From Caulobacter sp048541825 (GTDB taxonomy: Bacteria; Pseudomonadota; Alphaproteobacteria; Caulobacterales; Caulobacteraceae), in NCBI RefSeq assembly GCF_048541825.1, contig NZ_CP183332.1, positions 1,922,001 to 1,986,000 on the forward strand: DNA of 64,000 nucleotides, in the 5' to 3' direction. This document shows, one piece after another, positions 27,701-36,463 of this stretch (position 1 is the first letter of the stretch; each line of letters starts with the position of its first letter). A program made the position numbers and the translations under genes. The notes below the pieces were generated by a model, which was given only the letters and a program-made list of their open reading frames with translations, was not told the origin of the DNA and did not search any database.

Positions 27701-28943
27701 ACCACCGCACCATGGCCGGGCCCTTCGCCCGCGCCAACCGGTAGCCCAACAGCGAAAGATTGGAGACGTCGACGTCGCCCTCGACCGAAAAGCCGCCCGG
27801 CTCCAGCCGGAAACGGCCCTCGACCAGACCCGTCCCCATTTCCGGGATCGACACGATCTTCTTCAGCGAACCGATGCGCGCGGTGAACGGCAGGCCGTCC
27901 GGACCGGTTTGCCTCTTGCCGATATCGGCCAGTCCCCGGGAGTCGAGCACCAGGTTCTCGGCGCGAATATGGGTGGTCAGGTCATAGAGGCCGCCGGTCG
28001 CCTTGCGCCCGTCGACGGTGAACGCCGCCTCGGGGCCAAACATGGTCTCCAGCCGACGCGTCAGGCTGGAGGCGCCCAGATCGATACGCCCCCGCGCCGA
28101 ACCGCCCTGCGGCGTCCATGATCCCGTCGCGTCCAGCGGCGTGTCTTTGCCGGTTTTCGCCGTCACGCTGAACGCGCCCTTGTTCATCGCCCCGTCGGCC
28201 CTGGCCTTCAGGTCGAAGGGACGGTCGACGGGCAGGCCGAGGGCGCCGGCGATGGCGCCGCCATTGGCCTCCACAGCGTCGGCGTTCAGGCGGAGCGTGC
28301 CGTTGCGGCCCAGATCAAAGTCCAGCGTCAGGTGATCGCCGCGGTGCAGACGGCTGGCCACGCCGATGCGGCCCTTATTGCCGCCCTGTCGCGCCATCTC
28401 ATAGGCGCCGACCACATCGAAGTCGCCCGCCTGGCGGCTGAACTCGGGCCTGGTGATCAGCCGCAGGGCGAAGGCGTCCAGATCCACCGAAACCGGCGCG
28501 GCCCCCGATTTACCCTTGGGCGTCAGGGTCGGGCGGCGCAGCAGGATGACATCGCGCGCGTCGATGCGTTCGGCGTGGAAGCGGCGGCCAAACAGCTCGG
28601 CGGGTCGCCAGGCCACCCGGACGTCATGAGCCTCGAGCCAGACGCCCTTTTCGTCGACGATGGTCAGGCGGCGGACCGCGAAATCCTTCCAGATATCGCC
28701 CGACAGGCCCTCGATCTTCAGCCGGCCGATGCGACCCAGCTTCAAGCCGCTGGCCCGGGCCTCCAGAAACATACGGCCCTGGGGCGTGATCGGTCCGTAG
28801 CGCAGGCCGCCGAAGAACACCGCCACGATCACCACCGCCACGATCGACACGATCATCAGCCAGCCGGGGCCCCCGACCTTTTTGGCGACCTCGACGACGC
28901 TCTCGACCGCCTCTTCGATGGGATGTTCAGGCGCGTCGGTCAA
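24777..28943 (-). CDS. tamB: Translocation and assembly module subunit TamB
   Basis: A 1388-residue TamB (DUF490/AsmA-like bridge protein). One membrane helix near residues 27-50 anchors it in the inner membrane; the rest is a long repetitive beta-rich periplasmic region, with the conserved TamB domain in the last 350 residues ending in LSVRWRKDY. It partners TamA in outer-membrane protein assembly, and TamB-like proteins are also implicated in phospholipid transport to the outer membrane. Its start overlaps the tamA stop by 4 bp, confirming the pair. Confidence 0.93.
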   Translation of the reverse strand: MTDAPEHPIEEAVESVVEVAKKVGGPGWLMIVSIVAVVIVAVFFGGLRYGPITPQGRMFLEARASGLKLGRIGRLKIEGLSGDIWKDFAVRRLTIVDEKGVWLEAHDVRVAWRPAELFGRRFHAERIDARDVILLRRPTLTPKGKSGAAPVSVDLDAFALRLITRPEFSRQAGDFDVVGAYEMARQGGNKGRIGVASRLHRGDHLTLDFDLGRNGTLRLNADAVEANGGAIAGALGLPVDRPFDLKARADGAMNKGAFSVTAKTGKDTPLDATGSWTPQGGSARGRIDLGASSLTRRLETMFGPEAAFTVDGRKATGGLYDLTTHIRAENLVLDSRGLADIGKRQTGPDGLPFTARIGSLKKIVSIPEMGTGLVEGRFRLEPGGFSVEGDVDVSNLSLLGYRLARAKGPAMVRWSKGELTIKAQAAAQGGGGSGVLAVLGASPKATFEGARLKDGRFLIRSATVTGPNLVVTGEGDRGILGGLNFKGEARVASLAPIRAGARGTLVAKWSAGSTNGKPWGFTVDAKGQDFAVGLAELDRLLGKAPRLSGKGAWSDGVLSVADARLEGSAAEVRTSGALQRDGGLGFKLDWTATGPFRAGPIEVTGKAKGDGAVTGTLSAPKADLTADFDSIDLPKLPLTNAHLVLTFARTAGGADGVARLTGQSSYGPAKAGAAFRFATGGLDLSDVDLDAGGAKASGSVSLRGRRPASADLAVAIGPGAFLPQGRVSGSAKIVDAPGGARATLDLTAEDISSGGWTVRSARLKADGPMANLPLTLDAQGLAPGGRWRVAGSGALAQSGEDYALSLDAAGRMGRTDVKTREAALVRFGGASSVTRLRLLIGDGQADVDADLGGETASLKARLAGVSLTAFDPDLAGDIDGTVNLRGQGETLLGDFAARLTGARERGSKIEQSLDAKIQGDLKDQTLTLVAEGANRQGLKSEARLTLPAEASARPLHLAIDRRRPVTGTFKAQGEIKPLWDLLLGPERSLSGKIDAEGTLAGTLADPRLVGRASLDGGGFEEGRTGLRLRNITLRMALADNAIDVSQASAEDGLAGALTGGGRISLNRDGVSSFKLDLKGFRLIDNDLATATATGQATVNRSADGKVKLSGDLTIDRADVSAQSKTPAGVVSMDVIERNRPTDLDQGTQPRRASPGGGIALDINLKAPRRVFVRGRGLDVELSLDAHVGGTSFSPNLDGVARMVRGEYDFAGKRFEFDDNGVVTLSTQLDRIRLNLSARREDSSLTAIVRIQGTAAKPEITLTSTPELPSDEVLSQVLFGESAAQLSPIEAAQLASALAALAGGGGFDVIGNLRSFARLDRLAFAESAAGMTVAGGKYVTDDVYLEIIGGGREGPEAQVEWRIRRTLSLVSRLGSQGDAKLSVRWRKDY

Positions 28944-30724
28944 AAGCTTTGCCCGATGCTGAGATAGATCTGGAAGGCCGGGTCGCCGGCGCGCTTGCCC
29001 AGCGGGATGGCGATATCAGCGCGGATCGGGCCAAAGCCCAAGTCGTAGCGGACGCCGATGCCGGCGCCGAAGCGGAAGTCCTCGGTATCGGGCTTGCGCT
29101 CCGGACCGATGGCGCCTGCGTCGACGAAGGCGACGCCACCCCAACGCTGGGTGAAACGGTGACGCACCTCGAACGAGGTCTCGACCAGCGACACGCCGCC
29201 CTGCGGGGTGTTGTCGGCCAGGCGCGGCCCGATGGCCTGATAGGCATAGCCACGCACCGACCCGCCGCCGCCCGAGAACATGCGCCGTGAGGCCGGGATT
29301 TCCGAAACCAGGGCCCCAAAGATCGCCCCGACCTTGACGCGGGCGGCCAAGACCGTGCCGGCCCGCTCTCCGAACGGCAGATAGGCCGAGCCCTGAACCT
29401 GGGCGCGCAGATAGGCCAGGGTGGTGTCGCCAAAGCTGGTGGTCGGCTCAGCCCGCGCCTCGAAGCGCCAGCCCCGCGTCGGGTCCAGGATGTCATCCGA
29501 CTGATCCCACGCCATCGCACCCAAGGTGGTCAGGGTGGCCAGGTTGAGGGTTGTCTTGACCGAGCCGGCGCTGGTGGATTCCAGCTGCTCGGACTGCGAA
29601 AGGTCCAGAGCCACGCCATAGGTGCGATAAGAGGTGGTCTTGCGGCGCTGGGTCAGGTCGGCGCTGATCGTCGCGCCGGTTTCGTCATAGGCGTCGGTGG
29701 TTTCGCGGAACACGGCGCCGTTCAGCTTGAGGGTCTGCTGGGGCTTGCGCCAGTGCGGCAGGGCCACCTCGCCCTCCAGCCGCTGCTCCAGCTTGGCCAG
29801 GCGGGCGGTATAGGTGGTGGTGTCGGCCCGATGCAGACGGTTGTAGCGGATCAGACGCGCATCAACGCCCGGACCTTCACTGGTCGAATAGCCCGCGCCC
29901 AGCTCGATCGTGCGTTCCAGCCGATCGATCAGGTTCACGACCACCGGCCGGCGGCCATCGGGGAGACTTTTGTCACGCGGCGCGATCGAGACCGATACCG
30001 AATCATAGACGGCCGTGTCCCGGAGCCGACGCTCCAGCTCTGCGATATCCTCGGGATCGTAGACGTCACCGCCCTTCCACGGCGTCAGATGGGCGACCCA
30101 GGCCGGGTTGCTGCGTCCCGTGGTGATCAGCTCGACGCCGTCCAGGCGGGTCAGGTCCCCGGCGGCAATAGTGAAGGTGGGGCGCACCGTATGGTCGGCA
30201 TGGTCGACGACGACCTCGCGCGGTTCAGCGGCGACATCGGCATAGCCCAGTTGCTGGACCTGAGCGATCACCCGGCCCTCGGCGCCCAGAATGTCGGCGG
30301 CGCGGCCCGGCTCGCCGGGTGTGAGGCTCATGGCCGAGACGGCTCTCTGGCTCACGCCCTCGTCGGGTGGCGAACCGCGCCAGACGATGGTCGGATCGGC
30401 CAGCACGAACACCGGCCCTGGCAAGACCTTGACGACGCCACGTGGCGGATCGTCTTCGCTGATGTCGGGTTCGACGGCATAGGCGTAATAGCCCTCGGCG
30501 CGGAGCACCGCGACCACGTCGTCGCCGGCGTCACGGGCGCGGCGGCGGGCTTCGGCGCGGCTTTGGGGCGCGGTCTTGGATATCGAGAGCACGCGCATGA
30601 TCGCGTCGCGCAGAGCCTTGTCTTCCACCCCGGTGATCGTCGCCGAAGGCTCATCCGCCCACGCGCCGCCCGCGGCCAGCAAAGCCGCTGTCGCGATCCC
30701 GAGGGCCAATCGTCTACGCACCAA
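28940..30724 (-). CDS. tamA: Outer-membrane assembly protein TamA (BamA/Omp85 family)
   Basis: A 594-residue Omp85 protein. A signal peptide (MVRRRLALGIATAALLAAGGAWA) precedes POTRA domains (about residues 40-260) and a C-terminal 16-strand barrel of the bac_surface_Ag type. The barrel contains FSGGGGSVRGYAYQ, the usual lid-lock motif region, and ends in Phe (SIGQSF), as required for Bam recognition. With TamB it spans the envelope. Confidence 0.92.
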   Translation of the reverse strand: MVRRRLALGIATAALLAAGGAWADEPSATITGVEDKALRDAIMRVLSISKTAPQSRAEARRRARDAGDDVVAVLRAEGYYAYAVEPDISEDDPPRGVVKVLPGPVFVLADPTIVWRGSPPDEGVSQRAVSAMSLTPGEPGRAADILGAEGRVIAQVQQLGYADVAAEPREVVVDHADHTVRPTFTIAAGDLTRLDGVELITTGRSNPAWVAHLTPWKGGDVYDPEDIAELERRLRDTAVYDSVSVSIAPRDKSLPDGRRPVVVNLIDRLERTIELGAGYSTSEGPGVDARLIRYNRLHRADTTTYTARLAKLEQRLEGEVALPHWRKPQQTLKLNGAVFRETTDAYDETGATISADLTQRRKTTSYRTYGVALDLSQSEQLESTSAGSVKTTLNLATLTTLGAMAWDQSDDILDPTRGWRFEARAEPTTSFGDTTLAYLRAQVQGSAYLPFGERAGTVLAARVKVGAIFGALVSEIPASRRMFSGGGGSVRGYAYQAIGPRLADNTPQGGVSLVETSFEVRHRFTQRWGGVAFVDAGAIGPERKPDTEDFRFGAGIGVRYDLGFGPIRADIAIPLGKRAGDPAFQIYLSIGQSF

Positions 30725-30967
30725 GCCGTGTATCCCCGCGCGGAGCGCCCCCGCTCCCCTGTAGTCGCCGGTCTCGCCGCTGTCACGGCCGGAAATGCAG
30801 GGGACGGAAGACGGCGAGCGCTTCCCTCGATGCTGAAAAGGCGCCCAAATGACAGGCAGTCGTGCGCATTGACGCGGCGGCGGCGAAAATCGCCGACTTC
30901 AGACGCCGCGACGTTCTAGGGTTAGTGGCGGCGCGTCTGACTCGACGGAGCCCAAGGCAAAACAAGC

Positions 30968-32503
30968 GTGGACGAAGGCGTGGCTGCGAAAATTCAAGAT
31001 CTGGATGCACCGACCCTTCCCCTGACGGAGGCGGCCTACCTGCCCGGTGTCGCCTACGACGAGATGTTCGCGCCCGGTGGCGCGGTGCGCTCGCATTACG
31101 ATCCCCTGCATGCCCGCATGTCGACCCTGGGCGGGGCCGAGCTGGCAGGGCGCCAGCAGACCCTGGAGCGGTCGTTCCTGCTGCAGGGCATCACCTTCAC
31201 GGTCTATGGCGGCGGCGAGGACACCACCGAACGGATCATTCCGACCGACCTCTTTCCTCGTATTATCCCCGCCCAGGAATGGGCCAAGATCGAAGCCGGC
31301 CTGACCCAGCGCCTGCTGGCCCTGAACCTGTTCCTGGCCGACATCTATGGCGATCAGCAGATCCTGATGGACGGAGTGGTGCCGCGCGAACTGGTGCTGG
31401 GCGCCCCGTCCTATCGCCGCGAGATGCAGCACATCTATGTGCCGCACAAATCCTACGCCAATGTCTGCGGCAGCGACCTGATCCGCTGCCAGGACGGGCA
31501 GTTCGCGGTGTTGGAAGACAATCTGCGGGTACCCTCGGGCGTCTCCTACATGCTGGCCAACCGCGACGCCGCCAAGCGCACCTTTCCGGGCACCTATCGC
31601 GCCGCCGGCGTACGGCCGGTCGAGCGCTATCCCGACCTGCTGCTGGCCACACTGAAGAGCATGAGCCCCGAGTGGCGGCCCAACCCGCAGGTCGTGGTGC
31701 TGACGCCTGGCGTCTACAACTCGGCCTATTACGAGCACGCCTATCTGGCGCGCCTCATGGGTGTGCCCCTGGTCGAGGGCCGCGATCTCGTGGTCCACGA
31801 CAACATGGTCTACATGCGCACGACCACGGGCATCCGTCGGGTGGACGTGATCTATCGCCGGGTGGACGACGACTTCATCGATCCCCTCACCTTCCGGCGC
31901 AACTCCTCGCTGGGCGCGGCGGGCCTGTTCAACGCCTATCGGGCCGGCAATGTGGTGATCTGCAACGCGCCGGGAACCGGGGTGGCCGACGACAAGGCCG
32001 TCTATGCCTATGTGCCCGCGATCATCCGCTACTATCTGGGCGAAGACGCCATCCTGCCCAATATCGAGACCTTCCTGTGCCGCGAGCCGGTGCAGCTGGG
32101 CTATGTGCTGGCCAATCTGGACAAGCTGGTGGTCAAGGCCGTCGGCGCATCGGGCGGCTACGGCATGCTGGTGGGCCCGCACGCCACCCAGAAGGAACGC
32201 GACGACTTCGCCATCGCCATCAAGGCCGATCCCGAGAACTATATCGCCCAGCCGACCATCCAGCTGTCGACCGCGCCCTGCCTGGTGGATGGCCGGATCG
32301 AGCCCCGCCACGTCGACCTGCGCCCCTTCATCCTGTCGGGCGAGAAGACCATCGTTACGCCAGGCGCCCTCACCCGCGTGGCCCTGAAGCGCGGCTCGCT
32401 GGTGGTCAATTCCAGCCAGGGCGGCGGATCCAAGGACACCTGGGTGCTGGCAGATGAGGGGCCGGCCAATGGCTCCAATGGCAATGGGAGCACACGCCCA
32501 TGA
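30968..32503 (+). CDS. Circularly permuted type 2 ATP-grasp protein
   Basis: A protein of 511 residues (DUF404/DUF407, CP_ATPgrasp). Family segments include GGEDTTERIIPTDLFPRII, VLEDNLRVPSGVSYML, VYRRVDD-type VIYRRVDDDFIDP and VVKAVGASGGYGM. ATP-grasp enzymes ligate carboxylates to amines, so it may make a peptide or amide bond. It starts with GTG (30968, or 30980); no closer ATG gives the full domain. It is followed by alpha-E and transglutaminase genes, a three-gene cluster widespread in bacteria and thought to make or process a peptide, whose product is unknown. Confidence 0.88.
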   Translation: MDEGVAAKIQDLDAPTLPLTEAAYLPGVAYDEMFAPGGAVRSHYDPLHARMSTLGGAELAGRQQTLERSFLLQGITFTVYGGGEDTTERIIPTDLFPRIIPAQEWAKIEAGLTQRLLALNLFLADIYGDQQILMDGVVPRELVLGAPSYRREMQHIYVPHKSYANVCGSDLIRCQDGQFAVLEDNLRVPSGVSYMLANRDAAKRTFPGTYRAAGVRPVERYPDLLLATLKSMSPEWRPNPQVVVLTPGVYNSAYYEHAYLARLMGVPLVEGRDLVVHDNMVYMRTTTGIRRVDVIYRRVDDDFIDPLTFRRNSSLGAAGLFNAYRAGNVVICNAPGTGVADDKAVYAYVPAIIRYYLGEDAILPNIETFLCREPVQLGYVLANLDKLVVKAVGASGGYGMLVGPHATQKERDDFAIAIKADPENYIAQPTIQLSTAPCLVDGRIEPRHVDLRPFILSGEKTIVTPGALTRVALKRGSLVVNSSQGGGSKDTWVLADEGPANGSNGNGSTRP

Positions 32504-32579
32504 TGCTCGCTCAGTCCCGCAAGAAGGGGTCGCTCGCGTGATGCTCGCTCAGTCCCGCAACAAGGGGTCGCTCGCATGA
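32500..32579 (+). other. Two overlapping mini-ORFs (12-13 codons) before the alpha-E gene
   Basis: ATG 32500 (or 32503) to TGA 32541 encodes MMLAQSRKKGSLA; ATG 32541 (or GTG 32538) to TGA 32579 encodes MLAQSRNKGSLA. The first start overlaps the ATP-grasp stop as ATGA, and the second stop overlaps the alpha-E start. They arose by tandem duplication of the start region. Ribosomes may step through by termination-reinitiation; whether the peptides matter is unknown. Confidence 0.5.
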
Positions 32580-32588
32580 TGCTCGCTC
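32501..32588 (+). repeat. Tandem 38-bp repeat carrying a duplicated ribosome binding site and start codon
   Basis: Units at 32501-32538 and 32539-32576 differ at two positions (G/C at unit base 23 and the final G/A), followed by the first 12 bases of a third copy (32577-32588). Each unit holds an AAGGGG-type Shine-Dalgarno and ends in TGATG, fusing a stop to the next start. The third copy's start is that of the alpha-E gene. The unit length is not a multiple of three, so each start opens a different frame. Confidence 0.9.
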
Positions 32589-33517
32589 GGGTGGCCGACA
32601 GCCTCTACTGGCTGGGCCGATACATTGAACGCGCCGAACACCTGTCGCGGCTGTCCAGCGTGATGCTGAACGCCACGCTCGACCAGACCGACGCCGGCGT
32701 CCAGGCAGTCTGGATCGCCCTGTCGGCGGTCGGTGAGCCGGAAATGAGCAGCGCCGTTGGGTCGTTCGAGGCTGCAGAGGCCCTGGTGCTAGATCGCTCC
32801 GACCCCAATTCGGTGGTCTCGTCCCTGGCCCGCGCCCGCGAAAACGCCCGCCAGGTGCGCGACCAGATCACCACCGAGACCTGGGAGCGGCTGAACCTGC
32901 TCTATCTCAAGGTCACCGACGTCAACGCCAAGCGTGATTTCGCCGACGCCTCGACCACTTTCCTGCATGACGTGATCGCCGACCTGCACCTGTTCAAGGG
33001 TGCGGCAGACACCACCATGAGCCACGGCGAGAGCTGGCGCTTCATGATGCTAGGCATGTATCTGGAGCGCGCCCAGCTGGTTTCGCGCTTGCTGGAGGTG
33101 TGCTTCGCCGAAACGCCCGGCCGGCAGATCAACGACCACATCGCCCTGGTCAGCCTGCTGCGCATGGCCTGCGCCCTGGAGCCCTATCTGCGGGTCTATA
33201 CGGCCGAGATCGAGCCCCGGCACATCCTGGAGTTTCTGGTCTTCGACGAGGACTTCCCGCGCTCGATCCGCTTCGCCACCTCCCAGATCGAGGCCAATCT
33301 CAGCGTGCTGGCCCGCCGGGCCGGGGGCGAAGGGGCCGGGCCTGAACGCATCGCCGGACGCCTGAAAGCCCGCCTGCAGTTCGCCGACATCAATGAACTG
33401 GAAAACCAGGGGGCCGGCGCGCTGCTCACCACCGTCGTCAACGAGTGCGCACGCATCCACGAAGCGATCTATGAGACCTTCGTGGCCTATCCGCTCGAAA
33501 TGCGTCTTCCGGCTTAG
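32576..33517 (+). CDS. Alpha-E domain protein (DUF403)
   Basis: A 313-residue, mostly helical protein. The N-terminus MLARVADSLYWLGRYIERAEHLSRL is the standard alpha-E opening; the GESWRFMMLGMYLERAQLVSR segment is also typical. No enzymatic motif is known for this domain; it always occurs beside the circularly permuted ATP-grasp and often a transglutaminase. Start 32576 (ATGATG, the second at 32579) has AAGGGG 8 bases upstream. Translation may be coupled through the two upstream mini-ORFs. Confidence 0.9.
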   Translation: MMLARVADSLYWLGRYIERAEHLSRLSSVMLNATLDQTDAGVQAVWIALSAVGEPEMSSAVGSFEAAEALVLDRSDPNSVVSSLARARENARQVRDQITTETWERLNLLYLKVTDVNAKRDFADASTTFLHDVIADLHLFKGAADTTMSHGESWRFMMLGMYLERAQLVSRLLEVCFAETPGRQINDHIALVSLLRMACALEPYLRVYTAEIEPRHILEFLVFDEDFPRSIRFATSQIEANLSVLARRAGGEGAGPERIAGRLKARLQFADINELENQGAGALLTTVVNECARIHEAIYETFVAYPLEMRLPA

Positions 33518-33589
33518 GACCGCGAGCGTGACAGCCGAAAGTGTCAGCGGTTTCGGCGCCCGTCACGCGACCAAGTAAGGACTCTCCCA

Positions 33590-34576
33590 GTGCTCCTCGA
33601 AATCCGTCACGTCACCCAGTACCACTACGAGCGGCCGGTTCGCGAAAGCCTGATGGAGCTGTGGATGCAGCCCCAGAAGACCGCCCGCCAGCGGCTGATC
33701 AGTTTCGAGCTGGAGATCAATCCGGCGGCCCAGGTGTTTTCCTATGCCGACAGCTTCGGCAACGCCGTCTATCACTTCGATGTACCCCACCCGCACGACA
33801 AGCTGACCATCGTCGCCCGCTCGGCGGTCGAGACCGAGTCGCCCGGCGAGCGCCCTGACGCCCTGGACATGGGTGAATGGGACCGGCTGCGCAGCGAGTT
33901 CGTGCGCGGTGAGTGTTTCGACTTCCTGCGGATGCACGGCTTCGTCGAGACCACTGAGGCGCTGGACGCCTTCGTCAACGAGCACAGCCTGGACGACCTG
34001 CGCCGCAAGGATCCTCTGACGGCGATGCGGATGCTGTCGGCGACCATCTATCAGGCGTTCGAGTACCAGCCGGGCGTCACCGACGCCGACAGCCCTATCG
34101 ATCTGGCCCTGAGCGCCGGGCGCGGGGTCTGCCAGGACTTCGCCCACATCATGCTGGCCATCTGCCGGTCGTGGAACATCCCGGCGCGTTATGTGTCGGG
34201 CTATCTGTTCACCGACCGCGACGCGGGTGACCGCTCTGATCCGGACGCCACCCACGCCTGGGTCGAGGTGTTCCTGCCCAGCCTGCGCTGGGTGGGCTTT
34301 GACCCGACCAACAACATGATGACCGGCGAGCGCCACGTGGCCGTGGCCGTGGGCCGCGACTATGCCGACGTCACGCCCTCGCGCGGCGTCTACAAGGGCG
34401 ATTCAGACAGCGAGTTGGCGGTGGGCGTCTCGGTGCGGCGGGCCCGCGCGGCCGTGGCCGAGCCAGAGTTCCTGCGTATGGCGCGACCCAACTTCGCGGG
34501 CGGACGCCGTCGCCCGGACAACGCCGCCGCACTCCGCCACGATGTGCACCAGCAGCAACAACAACAGCAGCAATAG
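33590..34576 (+). CDS. Transglutaminase-like cysteine protease family protein with poly-Gln tail
   Basis: A 328-residue protein: bacterial transglutaminase-like N-terminal domain (LLEIRHVTQYHYERPV) then a transglutaminase core with the triad in GRGVCQDFAHIM (Cys), DATHAWVEVFLP (His) and FDPTNN (Asp). Starts with GTG at 33590. It probably cleaves or crosslinks a peptide made by the ATP-grasp partner. The last eight codons are all Gln (CAG/CAA, 34550-34573), an unusual low-complexity tail. It ends 4 bp from the convergent cysA. Confidence 0.9.
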   Translation: MLLEIRHVTQYHYERPVRESLMELWMQPQKTARQRLISFELEINPAAQVFSYADSFGNAVYHFDVPHPHDKLTIVARSAVETESPGERPDALDMGEWDRLRSEFVRGECFDFLRMHGFVETTEALDAFVNEHSLDDLRRKDPLTAMRMLSATIYQAFEYQPGVTDADSPIDLALSAGRGVCQDFAHIMLAICRSWNIPARYVSGYLFTDRDAGDRSDPDATHAWVEVFLPSLRWVGFDPTNNMMTGERHVAVAVGRDYADVTPSRGVYKGDSDSELAVGVSVRRARAAVAEPEFLRMARPNFAGGRRRPDNAAALRHDVHQQQQQQQQ

Positions 34577-34580
34577 CGGC

Positions 34581-35600
34581 CTAGGCCGGGAAGACGTGCG
34601 CCTTGCGGGCCGACAGCTTCACCGCGCCGGTGAACTGATCGGCCTGGTCGCGTGACACCGTCACCTCGATCCGGCGACCGTCCGTGGTCAATCCATCGAT
34701 TGTCGCCAAAGCGCCCTGGACATGAACGCGGTTGACCTGGACGGCGAAGCCCGCCTCGTCCAGCACCATATCATGGGGTCGCACGAAGCCGACAGCCTTG
34801 CCGTCGGCCAGGCCTGTCGCTGGGAGGAAGATCGACCCCGCGCTGAACCGTCCCTTCGAGATTTCGCCCTCGAACCGGTTGGCCTCACCTACGAAGCCGC
34901 AGACGAACGGCGAAACCGGTTCGTCATGCACCTGGGCCGGCGTGCCGACCTGCTCGATGACGCCGTGGTTCAGGATGGCCACCCGGTCGGCCAGATCGAG
35001 GGCCTCTTCCTGGTCGTGGGTGACGAAGATGGTGGTGACGCCCGTAGCGTCATGCACCCGGCGCAGTTCCTTGCGCAGCGACTTGCGGACCGTGGCGTCG
35101 AGGGCCCCGAACGGCTCGTCCAGCAGCAGGACGCTGGGCTGGACGGCCAGGGCCCGTGACAGGGCCACGCGCTGACGCTGCCCCCCCGATAGCTGCGAGG
35201 GATAGCGACCGCCCAGACCGTCCAGCTCGACCAGGCGCAACAGATCGTCGACGCGCTTGGTGATCTCGGCCCTGGACGGCTTGTCCTTGCCCTTGCGCAC
35301 GTCGAGGCCGAACGCGATGTTCTTGGCCACGGTCATGTGTTTGAACAGCGCATATTGCTGGAACACGAAGCCCACCCGGCGTGCGGCGGCCGAGGCGAAG
35401 GTGACGTCCTGGTCGTGGAACAGCACCTGGCCGGCGTCGGGGAATTCCAGGCCAGCGATCACCCGCAGAAGCGTGGTCTTGCCCGAGCCCGAAGGGCCGA
35501 GCAGAGCCAGCAGCTCGCCGTCGGCGATCTCGAGCCCGACCTTGTCCAGCGCCGGGTAGCGACCGAACTTCTTTTCGACGGAACGGATGGAGATGGTCAT
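34581..35600 (-). CDS. cysA: Sulfate/thiosulfate ABC transporter ATP-binding protein
   Basis: A 339-residue CysA. Walker A GPSGSGKTTLLR, signature LSGGQRQRVALSRAL, Walker B VLLLDEPFGALD and a switch His in VTHDQEEAL are intact; a TOBE-like regulatory domain fills the C-terminus. The opening MTISIRSVEKKFGRYPALD is typical of CysA. It is third in cysT-cysW-cysA, 17 bp after cysW, and energises sulfate uptake. Confidence 0.94.
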   Translation of the reverse strand: MTISIRSVEKKFGRYPALDKVGLEIADGELLALLGPSGSGKTTLLRVIAGLEFPDAGQVLFHDQDVTFASAAARRVGFVFQQYALFKHMTVAKNIAFGLDVRKGKDKPSRAEITKRVDDLLRLVELDGLGGRYPSQLSGGQRQRVALSRALAVQPSVLLLDEPFGALDATVRKSLRKELRRVHDATGVTTIFVTHDQEEALDLADRVAILNHGVIEQVGTPAQVHDEPVSPFVCGFVGEANRFEGEISKGRFSAGSIFLPATGLADGKAVGFVRPHDMVLDEAGFAVQVNRVHVQGALATIDGLTTDGRRIEVTVSRDQADQFTGAVKLSARKAHVFPA

Positions 35601-35617
35601 GAGGTCTGGCGTTCCGA

Positions 35618-36463
35618 TCAGTGGCCGCTGCGCCGGCGCGAGCCGGGCTGGGCGACTTCAAGCGCGGTCTTGAGGACGAGGGTCACGATCGCCAGCAGAC
35701 ACAGCAGGGCGGCGACGGCGAAGGCCCCGACGAAGTCATACTCGTTGTAGAGGATCTCGACGTGCAGCGGCATGGTGTTGGTCAGGCCCCGGATGTGGCC
35801 GCTGACCACCGACACGGCGCCGAACTCGCCCATGGCGCGGGCGTTGCACAGCAACACGCCGTACAGCAGGCCCCAGCGCACGTTCGGCGCGGTCACCCGC
35901 CAGAAGGTGTAGAGGCCGGAGGCCCCCATCGAGACGGCCGCCTCCTCTTCGCTGGTCCCCTGCTCCTGCATAAGCGGGATCAGTTCGCGGGCGATGAAGG
36001 GGAAGGTCACGAAGATGGTCGCCAGCACGATGCCGGGCACGGCGAAGATGATCTTGATGTCGTTGTCGACCAGATGGTCGCCAAACCAGCCCTGCAGGCC
36101 AAAGACCAGAACATAGATCAGGCCCGCGACGACCGGCGACACCGAGAACGGCAGGTCGATCAGGGTGATCAGCAGGCTCTTGCCCGGAAACTCGTGCTTG
36201 GCCACGGCCCAGGCGGCGCACAGGCCAAACACCATATTGAACGGCACGGTGATCGCGGCGGTCAGCAGGGTCAGCTTGACGGCGGCGATGGCGTCGGGAT
36301 TGGCGATGGCGTCCAGCGCCGGCTGCAGGCCCTTGCGCAGGGCCTCGGCGAACACGGCGGCCAGCGGCAGGATCAGGACAAGACCCAGGAACGCCAGGAC
36401 CAGGGTGATGATCAGGACCTTGGCCCAAGTCGGATCTTCGGTGGAGAGACGCGGAGCGGCCAT
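35618..36463 (-). CDS. cysW: Sulfate ABC transporter permease CysW
   Basis: A 281-residue inner-membrane permease with about six helices and the cytoplasmic EAA-type loop EEEAAVSMGASGLYTFWRV that contacts CysA. The start at 36463 overlaps the cysT stop as ATGA; the reading frame stays open upstream, but that part is the shadow of cysT. GEFGAVSVVSGHIRG matches CysW. Confidence 0.93.
   Translation of the reverse strand: MAAPRLSTEDPTWAKVLIITLVLAFLGLVLILPLAAVFAEALRKGLQPALDAIANPDAIAAVKLTLLTAAITVPFNMVFGLCAAWAVAKHEFPGKSLLITLIDLPFSVSPVVAGLIYVLVFGLQGWFGDHLVDNDIKIIFAVPGIVLATIFVTFPFIARELIPLMQEQGTSEEEAAVSMGASGLYTFWRVTAPNVRWGLLYGVLLCNARAMGEFGAVSVVSGHIRGLTNTMPLHVEILYNEYDFVGAFAVAALLCLLAIVTLVLKTALEVAQPGSRRRSGH

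Noticed and set aside
32501..32588. CRISPR array
   Set aside because: Repeats are directly adjacent without spacers and number only two and a part; they duplicate a gene start.
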